A DNA stretch of 64,000 bases from Anthopleura xanthogrammica. Lineage: Eukaryota; Cnidaria; Anthozoa; Actiniaria; Actiniidae. Positions 44,901 through 57,900 of this stretch are shown here, piece after piece (within the stretch, counting starts at the first letter, position 1; every line of letters begins with the position of its first letter). A program made the translations under genes and the position numbers. Under the pieces are notes generated by a model that was not told the origin of the DNA, searched no databases, and saw only the letters and a list, made by a program, of their open reading frames with translations. Location: NCBI GenBank assembly GCA_964019055.1, contig OZ025210.1, positions 6,157,547-6,221,546 of the forward strand. Reading direction: 5' to 3'.

Positions 44901-45416
44901 TGTCATTTACTGCCTTGTAGAGTAGAGAATGCTTGCAATCTTAATCATAAGTCAATGTTTGAGCATCATTTGAGCATCAAACAGAGAACGAAGTTCAAAT
45001 ATCCTTATCATTTGAATGAAGCCAGCAATGAAATAGACCTCTTTATCCTTGAAAAATGTTTTCCCATTTCAGACCACGTGTCATTTTCTTGAGAATAAGA
45101 TTTTTTGTGTTGATGTGTTTTCTCGTGTGCCGTGTAAGAAAGAAATTATATTCTAGGGAATGACGTGAACTGAAATGGGAAAACATTACGCCCAATGTAA
45201 AAGAGTTTATTCTGTGATATTTCCTCCAAATTAAGTAAGTTTACCCAGGCTATATTCTATATTGTATGTTATTCAAACCTGTTTTCTTTTCAACAGCAAG
45301 ACACAGCGAGTGATGGTACCATAGGAGCTGCAAATGGCCGACCAGATCACGTGATAACAGAAGAAGCAGAAATCATGTCGTCATCATCATCATCCTCATC
45401 CAGTGACAGCCCCTGA
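41522..45416 (+). CDS. MED4: Mediator of RNA polymerase II transcription subunit 4
   Basis: Nine exons: 41522-41601, 41735-41810, 42844-42898, 43098-43213, 43574-43631, 43898-43984, 44453-44596, 44724-44800 and 45297-45416, joining in phase to 270 aa, equal to human MED4. The coiled-coil core contains [14 protein letters not shown] and [14 protein letters not shown]. The family signature [20 protein letters not shown] is followed by [20 protein letters not shown]. The tail ends in [16 protein letters not shown], like the Ser-rich human end. It is a subunit of the Mediator middle module. AATAAA lies near 45513. Introns hold a GT/GA microsatellite, a G-rich TIR element, a MITE copy and a TIR element. 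Confidence 0.97.
41886..41975. repeat. (GT)n(GA)n and CCCCAC tract in MED4 intron 2
   Basis: GAGA runs, then GTGTGTGT, GAGAGAGA and a C-rich CCCCACCCCCACCCCCA stretch. Confidence 0.9.
42336..42788. mobile_element. ~450-bp element with CCCGGGGGG ends (MED4 intron 2)
   Basis: AGAGCCCGGGGGGGG and GGACTC at the left mirror GAGTCCTCCCCCCGGGAG at the right. The inside repeats CCCTAAAAGGGAC in both orientations (near 42405, 42465 and 42732). Confidence 0.75.
43282..43419. mobile_element. TAGACCCCTTGCA MITE, copy 4 (MED4 intron 4)
   Basis: TAGACCCCTTGCAGCACTTT to CACCTGCAAGGGATCTATA, with GGAATGCAGCTCGATTTGGA in the left arm. Confidence 0.9.
45040..45205. mobile_element. TIR element, ATGTTTTCCCATTTCAG family (MED4 intron 8)
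   Basis: AATGTTTTCCCATTTCAGAC at the left mirrors GAACTGAAATGGGAAAACAT at the right. Copies lie at 63469-63613 and, partial, at 7567. Confidence 0.8.
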
Positions 45417-45617
45417 TGATGTTTTCTCGAGTGTGAATAGCAATTATAGTATATTAATAATAATAAGTCTTTATGTCATTATAATAATCACGTAATAGAT
45501 ATAAAAAAAAGCTAATAAAAATGTAGCCATGTGTATTCGCTTGGTTCGTGAGTGCTGACGGTGATATCTTCTTGTTTTGGGGTTACTGTGGTGACAGGAG
45601 AGAACCACGGGAAGCAT

Positions 45618-45855
45618 GGTTGACGTAGCGATGAGAACGCTCGTCTCTCACCAATGCGACCCGGATTCAAGTCCTGCCAGGCTCGGTGTCGTATGTAAGT
45701 AGAGTTGATTGTTGCGATTTTCTCCTGTGCTTCAAGGGTTCAATTTTTTTCTCCGGTTTTCCTCCTTCCACAAAAATCCATCTTCCAAATTCTAATTCGA
45801 TCTATCGGTTGCCCTGTAATTAGGTCCTAGACTTTCCATTCACCTCAGAGTGGTA
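45618..45855 (+). mobile_element. tRNA-derived SINE copy
   Basis: TGGTTGACGTAGCGATGAGA stands at the A-box side and CGGATTCAAGTCC at the B-box side. GCTCGGTGTCGTATGTAAGT, TCCTGTGCTTCAAGGGTTCA and CTTCCAAATTCTAATTCGAT follow, matching 19984-20235. Confidence 0.75.
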
Positions 45856-46229
45856 AAGTTGAATAATTAAAAACATTCACAAAACATAGTGCTTGGAAAC
45901 TAGAGAAAATGATAACAATGGAATGAGAGACAATAACCTACTACAACCCACTCATTCGAAGACTTGCGTCATGCCAAAAGCTGTGGGATACTCGCATGCT
46001 TTACAGCAAGCAAGTCATACGACGTTTTTTTCGAGAAATTCAAACATGACATGCGGCCACTTAACACGGATAATCTGACAAGCTATTTGTTCTTGTACTA
46101 TCTCGTTAAACACTCAACTCCGCTCACGAATGCACCTTTTAATTTGTTCATGAAATTCCGTGAAAACTAAAGACGAGGCGCCGGGAAAAAGATGTCAAAT
46201 ACGGAAATATTACACTTGTATAACACGGT

Positions 46230-46850
46230 CGCATATTTGTTTTTTAAAAAGCCTCGTATTTGCACTTGCAGAGCGCTCGCAAACAAAAATACAACAGAGG
46301 ACCAAGTATGATACCTGAGGTACGCCATGTGTTATCAGCGTACGTGTCTGTAAATACATGCAGCTAATAAATGGCGGCTAAAAATAAATACGGACTTTCA
46401 GCTGTACATGTGGTATTGAAGTTATTTTGTTTACAATAACCTTCATAAAGCGTTAAAAAATGAATGAAAATTGTTGCTATGCATCGAAAAATCCTAAACA
46501 CTTCAATGGATGGCGGTTAAAATAAATAGGTCTTTCAGTTTTGGTATTTGACGTTATTTTGTCTACACTAACCTTCAGAAAACGTTTAAAACAATGCATG
46601 TATATTTTTGCTATTCATCAACTAGTAAAAATCCTAAATGAGTTACGTAAAACTCAAACCTAGCTACAAGAGTTATCTTAACATGTTTTGTTATTCTTGT
46701 TTTATATGCTTTATAAAAAGCCTCGCGTATTTGCACTCACAGAGCGCTCGCAACTGAGTTAGCCATGCCCTGACTTTGATCAGCCCAGAGATTGTTTCAG
46801 GCTGCGATCTGTGAGTTAGCCATGCCCTATCGGGGTAAAGTTTGAAGATC
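46230..46850. repeat. Direct duplications downstream of MED4, with a relic of the 57-bp repeat
   Basis: About 135 bp (from TAAATGGCGGCTAAAAATAA at 46369) recurs from about 46508. TAAAAAGCCTCG followed by TATTTGCACT occurs at 46246 and 46715. 46755-46830 contains GAGTTAGCCATGCCCTGACT, the 57-bp SINE-tail unit in reverse. Confidence 0.7.
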
Positions 46851-49800
46851 GCATGTCAGGCCCAAGTCGGTATTTAGCACTGATACGTCTACCTTGGTTA
46901 TTCGAGCCTCAAGCGGCAGGTATTTTAAGATCCATTCTATTGTCCGACTAAAATAATTAGAAATTAGGATAAATTTTTTGATGATTATGTTTCGAGCAAC
47001 TACAGGCCTAAGAATAACAATACCAATACTTCCCTCACTGGATCTGTCTTACAACTTAAAAATGTAGTTTCAAGAAAAAAATATTTTTGATTAGAAAACG
47101 TCATCATTTTCCTATTCCACGCATGCGTACTTCATTGGTTTGATTGAGAAACGCGTCATCAAAATTTTGGTCAAGATCCCTAAATTATGAGGACAGCTGT
47201 ACTGAGAGACCTTAAAGGAAACACGTGCTCGTCTATTTTGGTCCCAATCGAATGGAATTGGTTTCTTAAAATAGCCCGGTGTTATAATTCGCAAGAATAA
47301 TCTAGTTTTAATTAGCTTTTTGGCGAAGAATTTCTAGAAGAAAACCACTCATATTAAAGTCGAAGAGATGATTGTCGGATCCACGTGACAGAAATGTGTG
47401 TGTGTGGGACGAGGAAAATAACTGAAAGTCAGTCTTAGCTGGTAGAAATTATGAAGAATAAGCAGAAAAAAGGTAATCGATTTTCCACCCACGTTGACCA
47501 CCCACGCCAAGTCCACAGTGATAAAAGCACCTCATTGGTCTGTTAAGGCCTTCATTTTAAGCTGCGATGATCTGACAGCACAGTTTGTAGGTATAGAAAA
47601 CCAACTATAGGGCTTCTTTCGGGACTTGTGAAAAGAATCCTTAGAAAACGGCATCGTAAAATGAATATATGATGTCCTGGAAGAGTGAACGACTGAGGAG
47701 GACGATGAATCAAACTAAGGGGATAGGTGAGAAGATTTTGGTGGTAAGTGTTGAACAGTTAGTTAGAACTAAAGGCCTGACAATGGAGATATTTCGTAAG
47801 CAATCAGAAAATCGTATCAATAACACTTTTTTTATAACTTACCAGCCGGCTTTGACCATAATTCTCACTCATTTCGATATACTTTGAACACCAGTTTCTT
47901 TAAACTATGCCAAGAACACTACACTGTCTTAGAAATTTAAAATACCGTTGAATTTTATATTGTCCAAAAATATAATATTTTTGTCGCTAAATTTTATTTT
48001 CCCAATTCATTACTAGCTTAAAAGCGCGCAATGGTATGGCACACCAATTGAGAAAATATTTTTTTAAAAACACTTTGTGATTCAGTTCTCATTTTCTTGA
48101 TCTTTTCCAAAAGAAGGATCTTAATGAGTTCGGTAGAATCGTCACGATGCTTCGAATAAGGTCTAAATGACTTAATTTGTTTCTTATTAGTAGAGTTGTT
48201 AGTACTGGACTGAAGCATAGATGGTAGCAAGGCTAACCCACCGCCTTTCTCAATTCCTGGTAGGTTCATCAGTGTTTTGTCTTTCAGTTTAGCTCAGCTG
48301 TTTTGGACTATATAAACTCAGCTGGTGGATCGAATAGAATAGCCATACTTGTGGTTCAGAGTATTCTAAGTCATTACCATCGGACTCTAAATGATGATGT
48401 TAAAAAAAATAAGATCTTAATATGACTTACGATTTGAAAACTTCAAAAATACGTGCGCTGTGCGTGTGGTAGTCAGAGCAATGCAATCAATACCCAATGC
48501 TGAATTTGACTTCTAATTAAAAAGACGGGTTTCCCATTCATCGTGGCCACTGACAGTTTCGCAAGATCGTCGTCACTGAGTGTTTCTCAGTATAGATGAC
48601 TTTTATGTGCGCGCACAAACTTTTTCAAGGTATTGAGCGGACGGACGCTGCAACCAGAAAAAATATAAGCCAAGAATTCTCCAGTCCACTCTCAGTTAAG
48701 CTATTCACCATAATCTATGAATGATAGAATTTTTTGTCAGTATTCACGCATCATTAATAAGGCAAAGGGGATTTCCAGGTCTCTGAACAATCCACTGTTG
48801 CATTCATTTGCTTTAATTTCGTGGACTGAACGAGCTAGGATCCTCGTATTACAAAAGTTCAGTGCTTTTTAATCGTAGTCATATTTCTTCCTTGAGCAAG
48901 TCCTGATAAACATCAGCAGGAGGTAAAAACGTACAACTTCCCTCGAGTAACTGATTCAGTTTCAAACTTCCTGTTTCTGGTTCGCCCACAGATTAGTTCC
49001 CCGCTAATCCATAATATCTGTGATGCCTGTCAATTAGCTGTCACAATGTTGGTTCACATCCAATCATAAACCACATAGCAATCACGTGTTTTAAATTTTA
49101 GCCAATTACAATAAGAAGGACAGCTTCGGCGGAAAGCTTTCAGTACGTGGAGACTGCTGAATTTTTGCGAAAAATTACTAATGCCGGGCATTTTTTCTTT
49201 TTTATTCATTTTTCAGTATTTTATTTACTTCACCGTCCGTCAAAAAGTCAGTGAGACGGTTAGGAACCCTTTCTTTCTATCATACGACATGTTATAGAAC
49301 CAGAACAAGCCTTCCGGTAGCTGAAGCTTTACATTTATAAGACAAATCATTTTAAAAGTCGACGTGGATGAGGTAACGGTATACGTAGTAGTTAAAGGAG
49401 GACTAGTACGAAAATGGTCTGAATTAAATTTTGAGCGAAAATTTCTGAATAAATATGTTTCTAAGTGACACTTTTCGTATTCGAACTTTATCTTGGTACT
49501 GATAACTTTACGCGGCGTTAAAGGTACTTTCAAATTAATATGAATTTCGTTCTAGTTTGCATATTTACATGTGTGTTTCAGTATAACTTTCATCTTTCCG
49601 CTTTTTGAACAGGAAAATTACGAGCTTTAAAAATATCTTGTCCATTTTTGGCGCGAGAATGCTTCTCTCTGATTGGTTGAAACTGTCGTTCGAGATTTCT
49701 ATGACCATTACTTAGGAAGCACAGTTCACTAACAAATTACGAAGTATAACCCTTTTTAAGACCCAACCTTCAAATCAAGAAATACTTCACTATTCAGCTT

Positions 49801-51928
49801 TTCACTTCATGTAGAATCAACACTGAGAATCAGAGGTTTTATAACTGACAAGGACGATTTATAAGTTTCTGACACTACATAGTTCTACTCTTATGTCACC
49901 ACAATGCATATAATCGTAACTTGAGCTGGTTGCTTAGAGACAGCTGTGTTGCAAGGAGAGATATGACTGTAGTAAAAAAGCTTTTATAAAAAATCCATCT
50001 CTACCACAGATATGATACGCACTTGGATCCATCAATGACCTTAGATCCAGGGCCGAAAACCAACTGATTCAGGATGAACAAGTCTGCTATAGAATTAACA
50101 CTATTTCAGGCTTGTTCATCCTGCATCAGTTGGTTTAACATAGTTTTTTTTAATGTTCCTTGTAGATCCATCGCAGTTTTAGTATCTATTACAGTCAAAA
50201 CTGTAAAAGGTCCAACCTGGAAAATGACTGTGGGCTGAATGGATTAATATCGTGCTAGAGTCCGGTGAGGGCGTACAATAGGCACTCATATGTATATTGT
50301 ACGACTCTCATCGTAGTCTACACGAACCTACACCCATACAATTGCAACATCCACGTGGCTCGGCCATTGGAACTACGTACCCGCCAACTACAGAGCTGCA
50401 GGACGAAATGATAAAGGTATTCAAACTATATTTTAAGTATATTTTTGTTTCTTCTAACGTTGAATTTTATTAATTACTAATTTTTATCATCCATTCGAGT
50501 CTCCTCCTAATTTTAGACATGGCAGAATTTGCAGGGTTGGCCTTGGAGTACTTAAAGTGTAACTTTTATCTTTTTACCGCTGTGCACCTTGACTGCAGAT
50601 TGTAAAACAAGAGTTTACTTCGCCTAAGAGTTGAAAACTTCTCATGTAAATTGTTTCACTGTTTTGCTCCAAGCTTGACGCCAGCTTCGTTGTCACTACA
50701 TTGTCATATCTTGGTAAACTCGGTTTTTTAATTAAAAAAAGGCATAACACAGGATTGTAACCGTTTCATCTCATTTCCCTGCTACGTGGATTCACTCTCA
50801 GAACTACCTTGTTTAGTGTTTTTCATTCATTTTCGTAAAATCGTACTTCATTGCTCGCTCATTGACATTGCAATTGGCTAACAACATCAATGGATCACAT
50901 GATCATTGGAGTGATAATAGTTAACCAATTGAAAAGAAGCATGGAATTCCGCCAGTACCTCTATGTTCTGATAACAAGAATCCTACACCAACATCGTTCC
51001 ATGTAGACTTCCGGTATGTTTTGAAAACCAATATGGCGGGAATGGTCACGTGATCTTGTTTGGACGCAGATCACCTATACCATTCTTGCTAACACTGAAT
51101 AAGAGGATGTTTCAGCGAGTTTTAACCGACAAAAAAAAAGGACCGTTGGGGAATATAAGGTGCATGGTGCAAGTAAGGAGGGCAATTACATTTCATACCG
51201 AAAAGGGAAAGAGGGACCACCAAGACACGGAAAGGTAGATCAGAAAAATTTAAGCAAGACGTGCCTCGTTTTATACCCCCACCCCCGGCTGCAGAATGAC
51301 CAGTGCCTGAGTGACCATTAAAATAACCAACAAGACTGAACAGACTTAATTTCTTATGTGAATGTGTATTTTCGAGTATGAGTGTTTATTTAATAAATCT
51401 AGTTCAACTACATGATCAACTCGGTCTGATTGTGGCTTTGAATTCAAAAAACTCCGTTCCATACGCTGGGGATTATCCAATAATTAAAAACAAATATGAT
51501 TATTTCATTCTTCCTGATATGTAACAACTTGGAAAAAAGAACTAAAAAGAACTAGACTGAATGTTAAAAAAGGTTTAATCGATACAATTGTTTCAATAAA
51601 GTTAGTCACTCGATCCTAAAATAATAATCGGGTACGGGTACAATGATGAGTTGCGTCTACAGCAACGCCCTATTTACGGCTACCCATCTGAAAGCAACGC
51701 CTTTTATTAGCTTTGCAAGCGAGTAGCTTTATTGAAAAATAAGATCTGAAGGCCAAGAGGATAAGAATTCATCATAGCTGTTTCTGTGGCAGTCGGGTTT
51801 AAGCAAGAAGATCGACGCACGTGGAAAACTACGGTATCTTGCCGCGGCCTCTTTATTTCTCACGTGTAATGATGTTCCAAATCAAACAGAAACGATTAGT
51901 GCTACTAATAATTGGAGAGAGATGAATA
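46851..51928. other. Intergenic between MED4 and the Dlg 3' end, no gene seen
   Basis: Only short frames without resemblance. One stretch (50350-50418) is open and followed by a GTATTC donor-like site, but it has no recognisable partner exon. AATAAA on the minus strand at 51728-51733 is a plausible poly(A) signal for Dlg. Confidence 0.5.
50058..50141. repeat. Hairpin-forming inverted repeat with ~28-base stem
   Basis: AAACCAACTGATTCAGGATG, then AACAAG, is mirrored by CTTGTTCATCCTGCATCAG, then TTGGTTT. The loop is about 24 bases. It may be a small MITE relic or a folded RNA. Confidence 0.75.
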
Positions 51929-54900
51929 TCAAAGCTTTTCTTTGGAGGGAATCCAAATGACTGGACCTGATTGTTGGCGGATAACATCTTTACTTTTAGA
52001 GTAAATTTCATCGTATGTGTCTCCTTGAACAACAGCTGAAGACAAACAAGAAATGTTTGTTAACGAGATGGTAAATTTTAACTCGTGGATGCGCGAAGCG
52101 TATTTAACAAAATAACAAAGATTGTCAATCTAAACAGTTAGATAGAGCATTTAGTAAAGCGAGGTAAGCAAATTCCGTCCTGTCAACAAGCGTAGGAAGG
52201 GCACAGGAACTAGTGACGACCACTTATTCTTACACTAGAAGAGGATCTAGAAGAGCAGATTTCGTATGTATGTGGAAAAACACGACACGGCCACATCGCT
52301 GAACCAATCAGAGCGCGCGAGATTACGTATGCTTTCAATCAAGTTAGAATGCTGTGACACAGCATCGTCACGGTCACTTCACTTCATGTCTGTTCCTTTA
52401 GTTTATCTTTACGAAATCTGTTCTTACAATAGTTTTAACTAGTTTATGATATAATATCAAGACACTTGCGCACATTTGCACAATAAAAAAAAAAACTTAC
52501 CAGTGAAGTATTCTCCAAATTCTTGCTCAAGTTTCAAAGCCCTGTCATATGTTTTCTGAGCCTGTTCTTCTGTCAGTCTCTTGTTCAGTTCTCGAATAGA
52601 GTCTACTGATTTGGGCTTAATAAAGATGGCGATTGGATACAACTGCGCTACTTGAAGACGCTTAATCGCGTACCCACTGACATCCAGAATACAGTGTTTG
52701 CCCTGACATGTAAAACACATCATGAGAATTGGTTCCTTTAGTAACACTAATGAACTATTCGAAATAAATACAGTAATATCTTTATTAAGCGGACCCCTTA
52801 TTAAGCGGCCAGCTAGCTGCAAGGTCCCAAAACTTTCCGGCCATATTTAATTCCTTGACAATTTTCATTGCTCGCTTAGACGAAAACAAGTTTTCCTTGA
52901 CGATTTTTTTATTGACAAGGTTTCCTTGCTCGTGTACATGATGAACAAGTTTTCCTTGACAAGTTTCGATCAGCGAAGTAACAGGCTGAGAACCAATCTC
53001 ATTAATATTCCTCGCCACATTTTCCTTGTCGTCCGTCTACACGAGCAAATTTCATCCTTGACAATTTTTCCTTGTCAAGGTAAAATTGTTCATTTCACTC
53101 CATCTACACGAGCAATTTTTCCTTGTCAAGGTAAAATTGTTCATTTCACTCCATCTACACGAGCAATTTTTCCTTGTCAAGGTAAAATTGTTCATTTCAC
53201 TCCATCTACACGAGCAATTTTTCCTTGTCAAGGAAAACTTGTCAAGGAAAAATTGCTCGTGTAGATGCCGTTTTACCGTGAAATAAACCTCTATTTAGCG
53301 GACACCCTTTATTAAGTTGCCATCAGACAAGGTCCTGAAGGTGTTCACTTAATAGAGGTACTAACGTATTTACTGTAAAGCAAGCAATCCGCTTAATACA
53401 AGTATCACTGTAGCTAAAAAACATAAATTGACAACACCTTGACAAAATTTCTATATTTACATCAAGGTTTTGTTGAGGTACCTTTTCCGCAACCGTCTTG
53501 ACTGATTCCACGCTAGTTCCATAAAGATTTTCATTATACTGGCCAGCCTCAATAAACATGTGATTTTGAATCGCTCTTTCCATCTCCTCACGTGACTCAA
53601 CAAAATGATAGTCGCGAGAATCCTCTTCATAGTCACGCCTGGGTCTGGTTGTATCTATTGAGAAGGCAGATTGCAGGGTTAGCATAAGTCTAACAGTTTC
53701 TTTATTGGTCTATTGTCAAGCACTGATAACGGGGAGCACTGAAACCCTGAAACAGCCGGCTCTGGGCTGATCAAAGTCAGGGTATGGCAAACTCACAGAT
53801 AGAACCCTGAAACAACCTCTGGGCTGATCTAAGTAAGGGCATGGCTAACTCACAGATTAAACCCTGAAACAACCTCTGGGCTGACCAAAGTCAGGGCATG
53901 GCTAACTCACAGATAGAACCCTGAAACAACCTCTGGGCTGATCTAAGTTATATTAGGGAATGGCTAACTCACATATCAAACCCTGAAACAACCTCTGGGC
54001 TGATCTAAGTTATATTAGGGAATGGCTAACTCACATATCAAACCCTGAAACAACCTCTGGGCTGATCTAAGTTATATTAGGGAATGGCTAACTCACATAT
54101 CAAACCCTGAAACAACCTCTGGGCTGATCTAAGTTAGGGAATCGCTAACTCACAGATAGAACCCTGAAACAACCTCTGGGCTGATCTAAGTTAGGGAATC
54201 GCTAACTCACAGATAGAACCCTGAAACAACCTCTGGGCTGATCTAAGTTAGGGTATGGCTAACTCACAGATAGAACCCTGAAACAACCTCTGGGCTGATC
54301 TAAGTTAGGGTATGGCTAACTCACAGATAGAACCCTGAAACAACCTTTGGGCTGATCTAAGTTAGGGTATGGCTAACTCACAGATAGAACCCTGAAACAA
54401 CCTCTGGGCTGATCTAAGTTAGGGTATGGTTAACTCACAGATCAGACCCTGAAACAACCTCTGGGCTGATCTAAGTCAGGGTATGGCTAACTCACAGATA
54501 GAACCCTGAAACAACCTCTGGGCTGATCTAAGTCAGGGTATGGCTAACTCACAGATTGAACCCTGAAACAACCTCTGGGCTGATCTAAGTCAGGGCATGG
54601 CTAACTCACAGATACAACCCTGTAACAACCTCTGGGCTGATCTAAGTCAGGGTATGGCTAACTCACAGATAGAACCCTGAACAACCTCTGGGCTGATCTA
54701 AGTCAGGGCATGGCTAACTCACAGATAGAACCCTGAACAACCTCTGGGCTGATCTAAGTCAGGGCATGGCTAACTCACAGATAGAACCCTGAAACAACCT
54801 CTGGGCTGATCAAAGTCAGGGCATGGCTAACTCACAGATAGAACCCTGAAACAACCTCTGGGCTGATCTAAGTCAGGGCATGGCTAACTCACAGATAGAA

Positions 54901-57900
54901 CCCTGAAACAACCTCTGGGCTGATCTAAGTCAGGGCATGGCTAACTCACATATCAAACCCTGAAACAACCTCTGGGCTGATCTAAGTTAGGGAATCGCTA
55001 ACTCACAGCCCGAATTGGAATTTAGCGTTAGATTTTTTATAGAGGGAGGAAAACGGGACGATAATCCTAGAATTAAGGGAGACACCTAACAACCTCTACA
55101 CACATGCGATGCCGAGTCTGGGAATCGAACCCGACTTTTCAGAGGTGCTAGAGGCGATTGTACACCCGCTACACCACCGTCCATTATAGAGTAGTTTTCG
55201 TATGAGTGGGAAACGTACGGTACTGACTTAAACCACGTACACGGTAGGACATGCCGTAACATTGAAATGGCTTCCCATTGTCTTCCAGTAATTCATCCAA
55301 TCACGACGCGTAGTTACAGCTATGGTAAGATACGGTACGGCTACAGTACGGCTACGCATCGTTTCCCACTCATACGAAAACCGCTCTATAGAAAATAACG
55401 TGCATAATGATTACAACTCACGTGGTACACAGCTTCCAAATTTTTCAGGGAATTCAGATATCAAGTCGTCGTTTATACGATCCTTTAAAGGTCCAAGAAC
55501 GATAACAGGTCTAGTGCACTTGAGTTCGAACTGAACCACAGCCTCGTATGATAGAATAGGGTCTTCAGCACGGGCACTAGTACTGCTTTCACTGTCACTA
55601 GCGTTGGAAGTATAGCTAGGGTCGATGTCACTGGTTTCGTTTTCTGATTCCTTCTTAAAAAACGGTAGTTTTTTCGAAAACTTGAAACTTCTTTGTTTAC
55701 GGACACTACTGTTACCATCGTTAAAGGATCCCTGTGAAAGGTATATAACGACCAAGGATATAACATACTGAGCTAGGCGTCTAAAATACTAGTAATACAA
55801 CGGCTTTGAGTGGTATAGACTGACTCCTTAAACATGACGTCAAAGCAGCTCGATTTGGAGGACAAAATAGAAGAATTTCAATCTCCTGAAAATTGAAACC
55901 TATTGTTTTGTCCACCAAATTGAACTGCATTCCAACGTGCCAGTGGTCTTATACCGCCGAATAGACAACGATTTTCTTGCATTGTGATTGGCTGTATTTT
56001 CTATGGTGTGCACGTGATAAATGATAGTGTATCTTACCCTCAGCTTGTCATCACTTGTTCGAGTAAACTTCACTGTCTTCATTCTTGCTTTTTCTCGTCT
56101 TTCTACCCTGTAACACAAAACAGACGAAATTCAGTGTGTTTATATCAACCGGCCAAGGAATATTATAGCAATTTTCATGATTACGCGACCCAGACAACTA
56201 ACCGTAATTCGAGTTTTTGGCTTCCCTCAATTAAATTTCCAACGGTCTGCGTGGTTATTTTTTCATTGAGGGAAACCATCATTGGAGTATGTTGGTCGAG
56301 TTCAAATGTGTGTAACCCTATTCTACACATTACATATAATTCACCGACAACGTAAAGAACAATTCAAGAGCATAGTCTGATCAATTTTTCAGAGATAAAA
56401 AAAATCCCAGCGATGGCTGTATTCTGCGTAGGAATACAGTTTTGTGATTGTATTGTACCTTCGTTTGCTGGGGATCACCCCACGTCCTTCTTCATCTCCA
56501 ACAGCATTTAATTTCCGCGCCTGCCACCACTCGTCATCACTAGCGTTAGTAACATGTAAAATGTCCCCGTACTGGAAACTGAGTCCTTGGCTTGGGAGAC
56601 CGCTGTCCTTAGTCTTGTCGTAATCAAATAATGCTCTGTGTGTTAAAAAATAGAAACACCTTTATGTTAATATGAGAACGGTTTTAGCTTTTATGACCCC
56701 AAAAAATGAGATGCTACTGATTCATTAACCGTATTTGCTCGTTTCCCCCGATTAAGCGCCGCCCCCAATTAAGCGCCGCATATGAAAGCAAAAGCATCAA
56801 AGGGCGCCTACCTTAAATAAGCACTGCCCAAATACGCGGCGCAACCGAAACACTGAACATTTTTTGCGATTTTCGATATTCTGCAAACTTGGTAGCTGTG
56901 AGTTGGCCATTGGAATTTGGTTTTTCACTGCCGCCAGTCAAAAATATAAGAACTACCGACTGATTATTTTTGAGTGACGGAAGCGAAAAATCCAACGCTG
57001 CGGCGGTTTATCGAGTAAATACGGTAATTACGTCTTAACCGCGCTTATACACTCAAAGTGGGAGGGGTGGGTTGACATTACTCTGGCAAATAACTACATC
57101 ATTAGAATCCTCACTAGATGACATGTTTCTTTCGCGTGGCATCACAAATACCATTATATATTTCAATGAGACCTCAGTCATTAATGGTTTGATTAAGACT
57201 ATATATTGAGAAATAAAATTTCTAGCGAAAACTATCCATTTTCAATTTCCTGATGTGACAGACCGGGCGCCGTGTCACCGGGAAGTCCTGTGACATGATC
57301 ATTTTCATCAAGGAATTTTGGCGCCAAAACACAATGTTCCCGCCACGACCTGACGTCTAAATTCAAACTGTGGCGAAATGAACTGTCATTGCGTCTGAGA
57401 ACGCATCAGAGTGACACATTAGGTAACCTTGAGTTCTGCGTTATCTTGTCTACTTCGACGAGACAGCGGCCATCCTGAATACACGCATCAAGCATTCCGC
57501 GCTACTGCTCTAAGCGTATGCTCAGGGGATTAAAAAGTGGGATAGTATTTTGTAAAATATGTAATTTTTTGGTATATTTGACTCAAAATTCGCTTAACGG
57601 TACGTGATCTTGAATATTTAATGAAAATTGTGTTTGACAAGAAAAATACAACTAAAATATAACATGTTTTACAAAATATTATCTCACTTTTTAATCCCCT
57701 GAGCATGCGCTTAGAGCAGTAGCGCGGAATGCTTGATGCGTGTATAGCAAGGGACGTCCAGGGAGCAATCGATTACTGCGGGGGCGGGGGGGGGGGGGGG
57801 GGGGGCAAATCAAAACAAAGATGGCTGATAAGATATAGAGTTTAGTTTTTTTGTCTTTCTTTCATGTCTATCTTCTTAATTCATCTCTTTTCAAATTGTT

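Noticed and set aside
50350..50418. Possible exon ending at a GTATTC donor
   Set aside because: Open for only about 23-40 codons, no recognised family and no partner exon nearby.
53735..55010. CRISPR array
   Set aside because: The repeats are contiguous 57-bp satellite units without unique spacers, in an animal intron.
55110..55186. tRNA gene on the minus strand
   Set aside because: A- and B-box are present but arms do not pair into a full cloverleaf, and the sequence continues into a SINE body found elsewhere.
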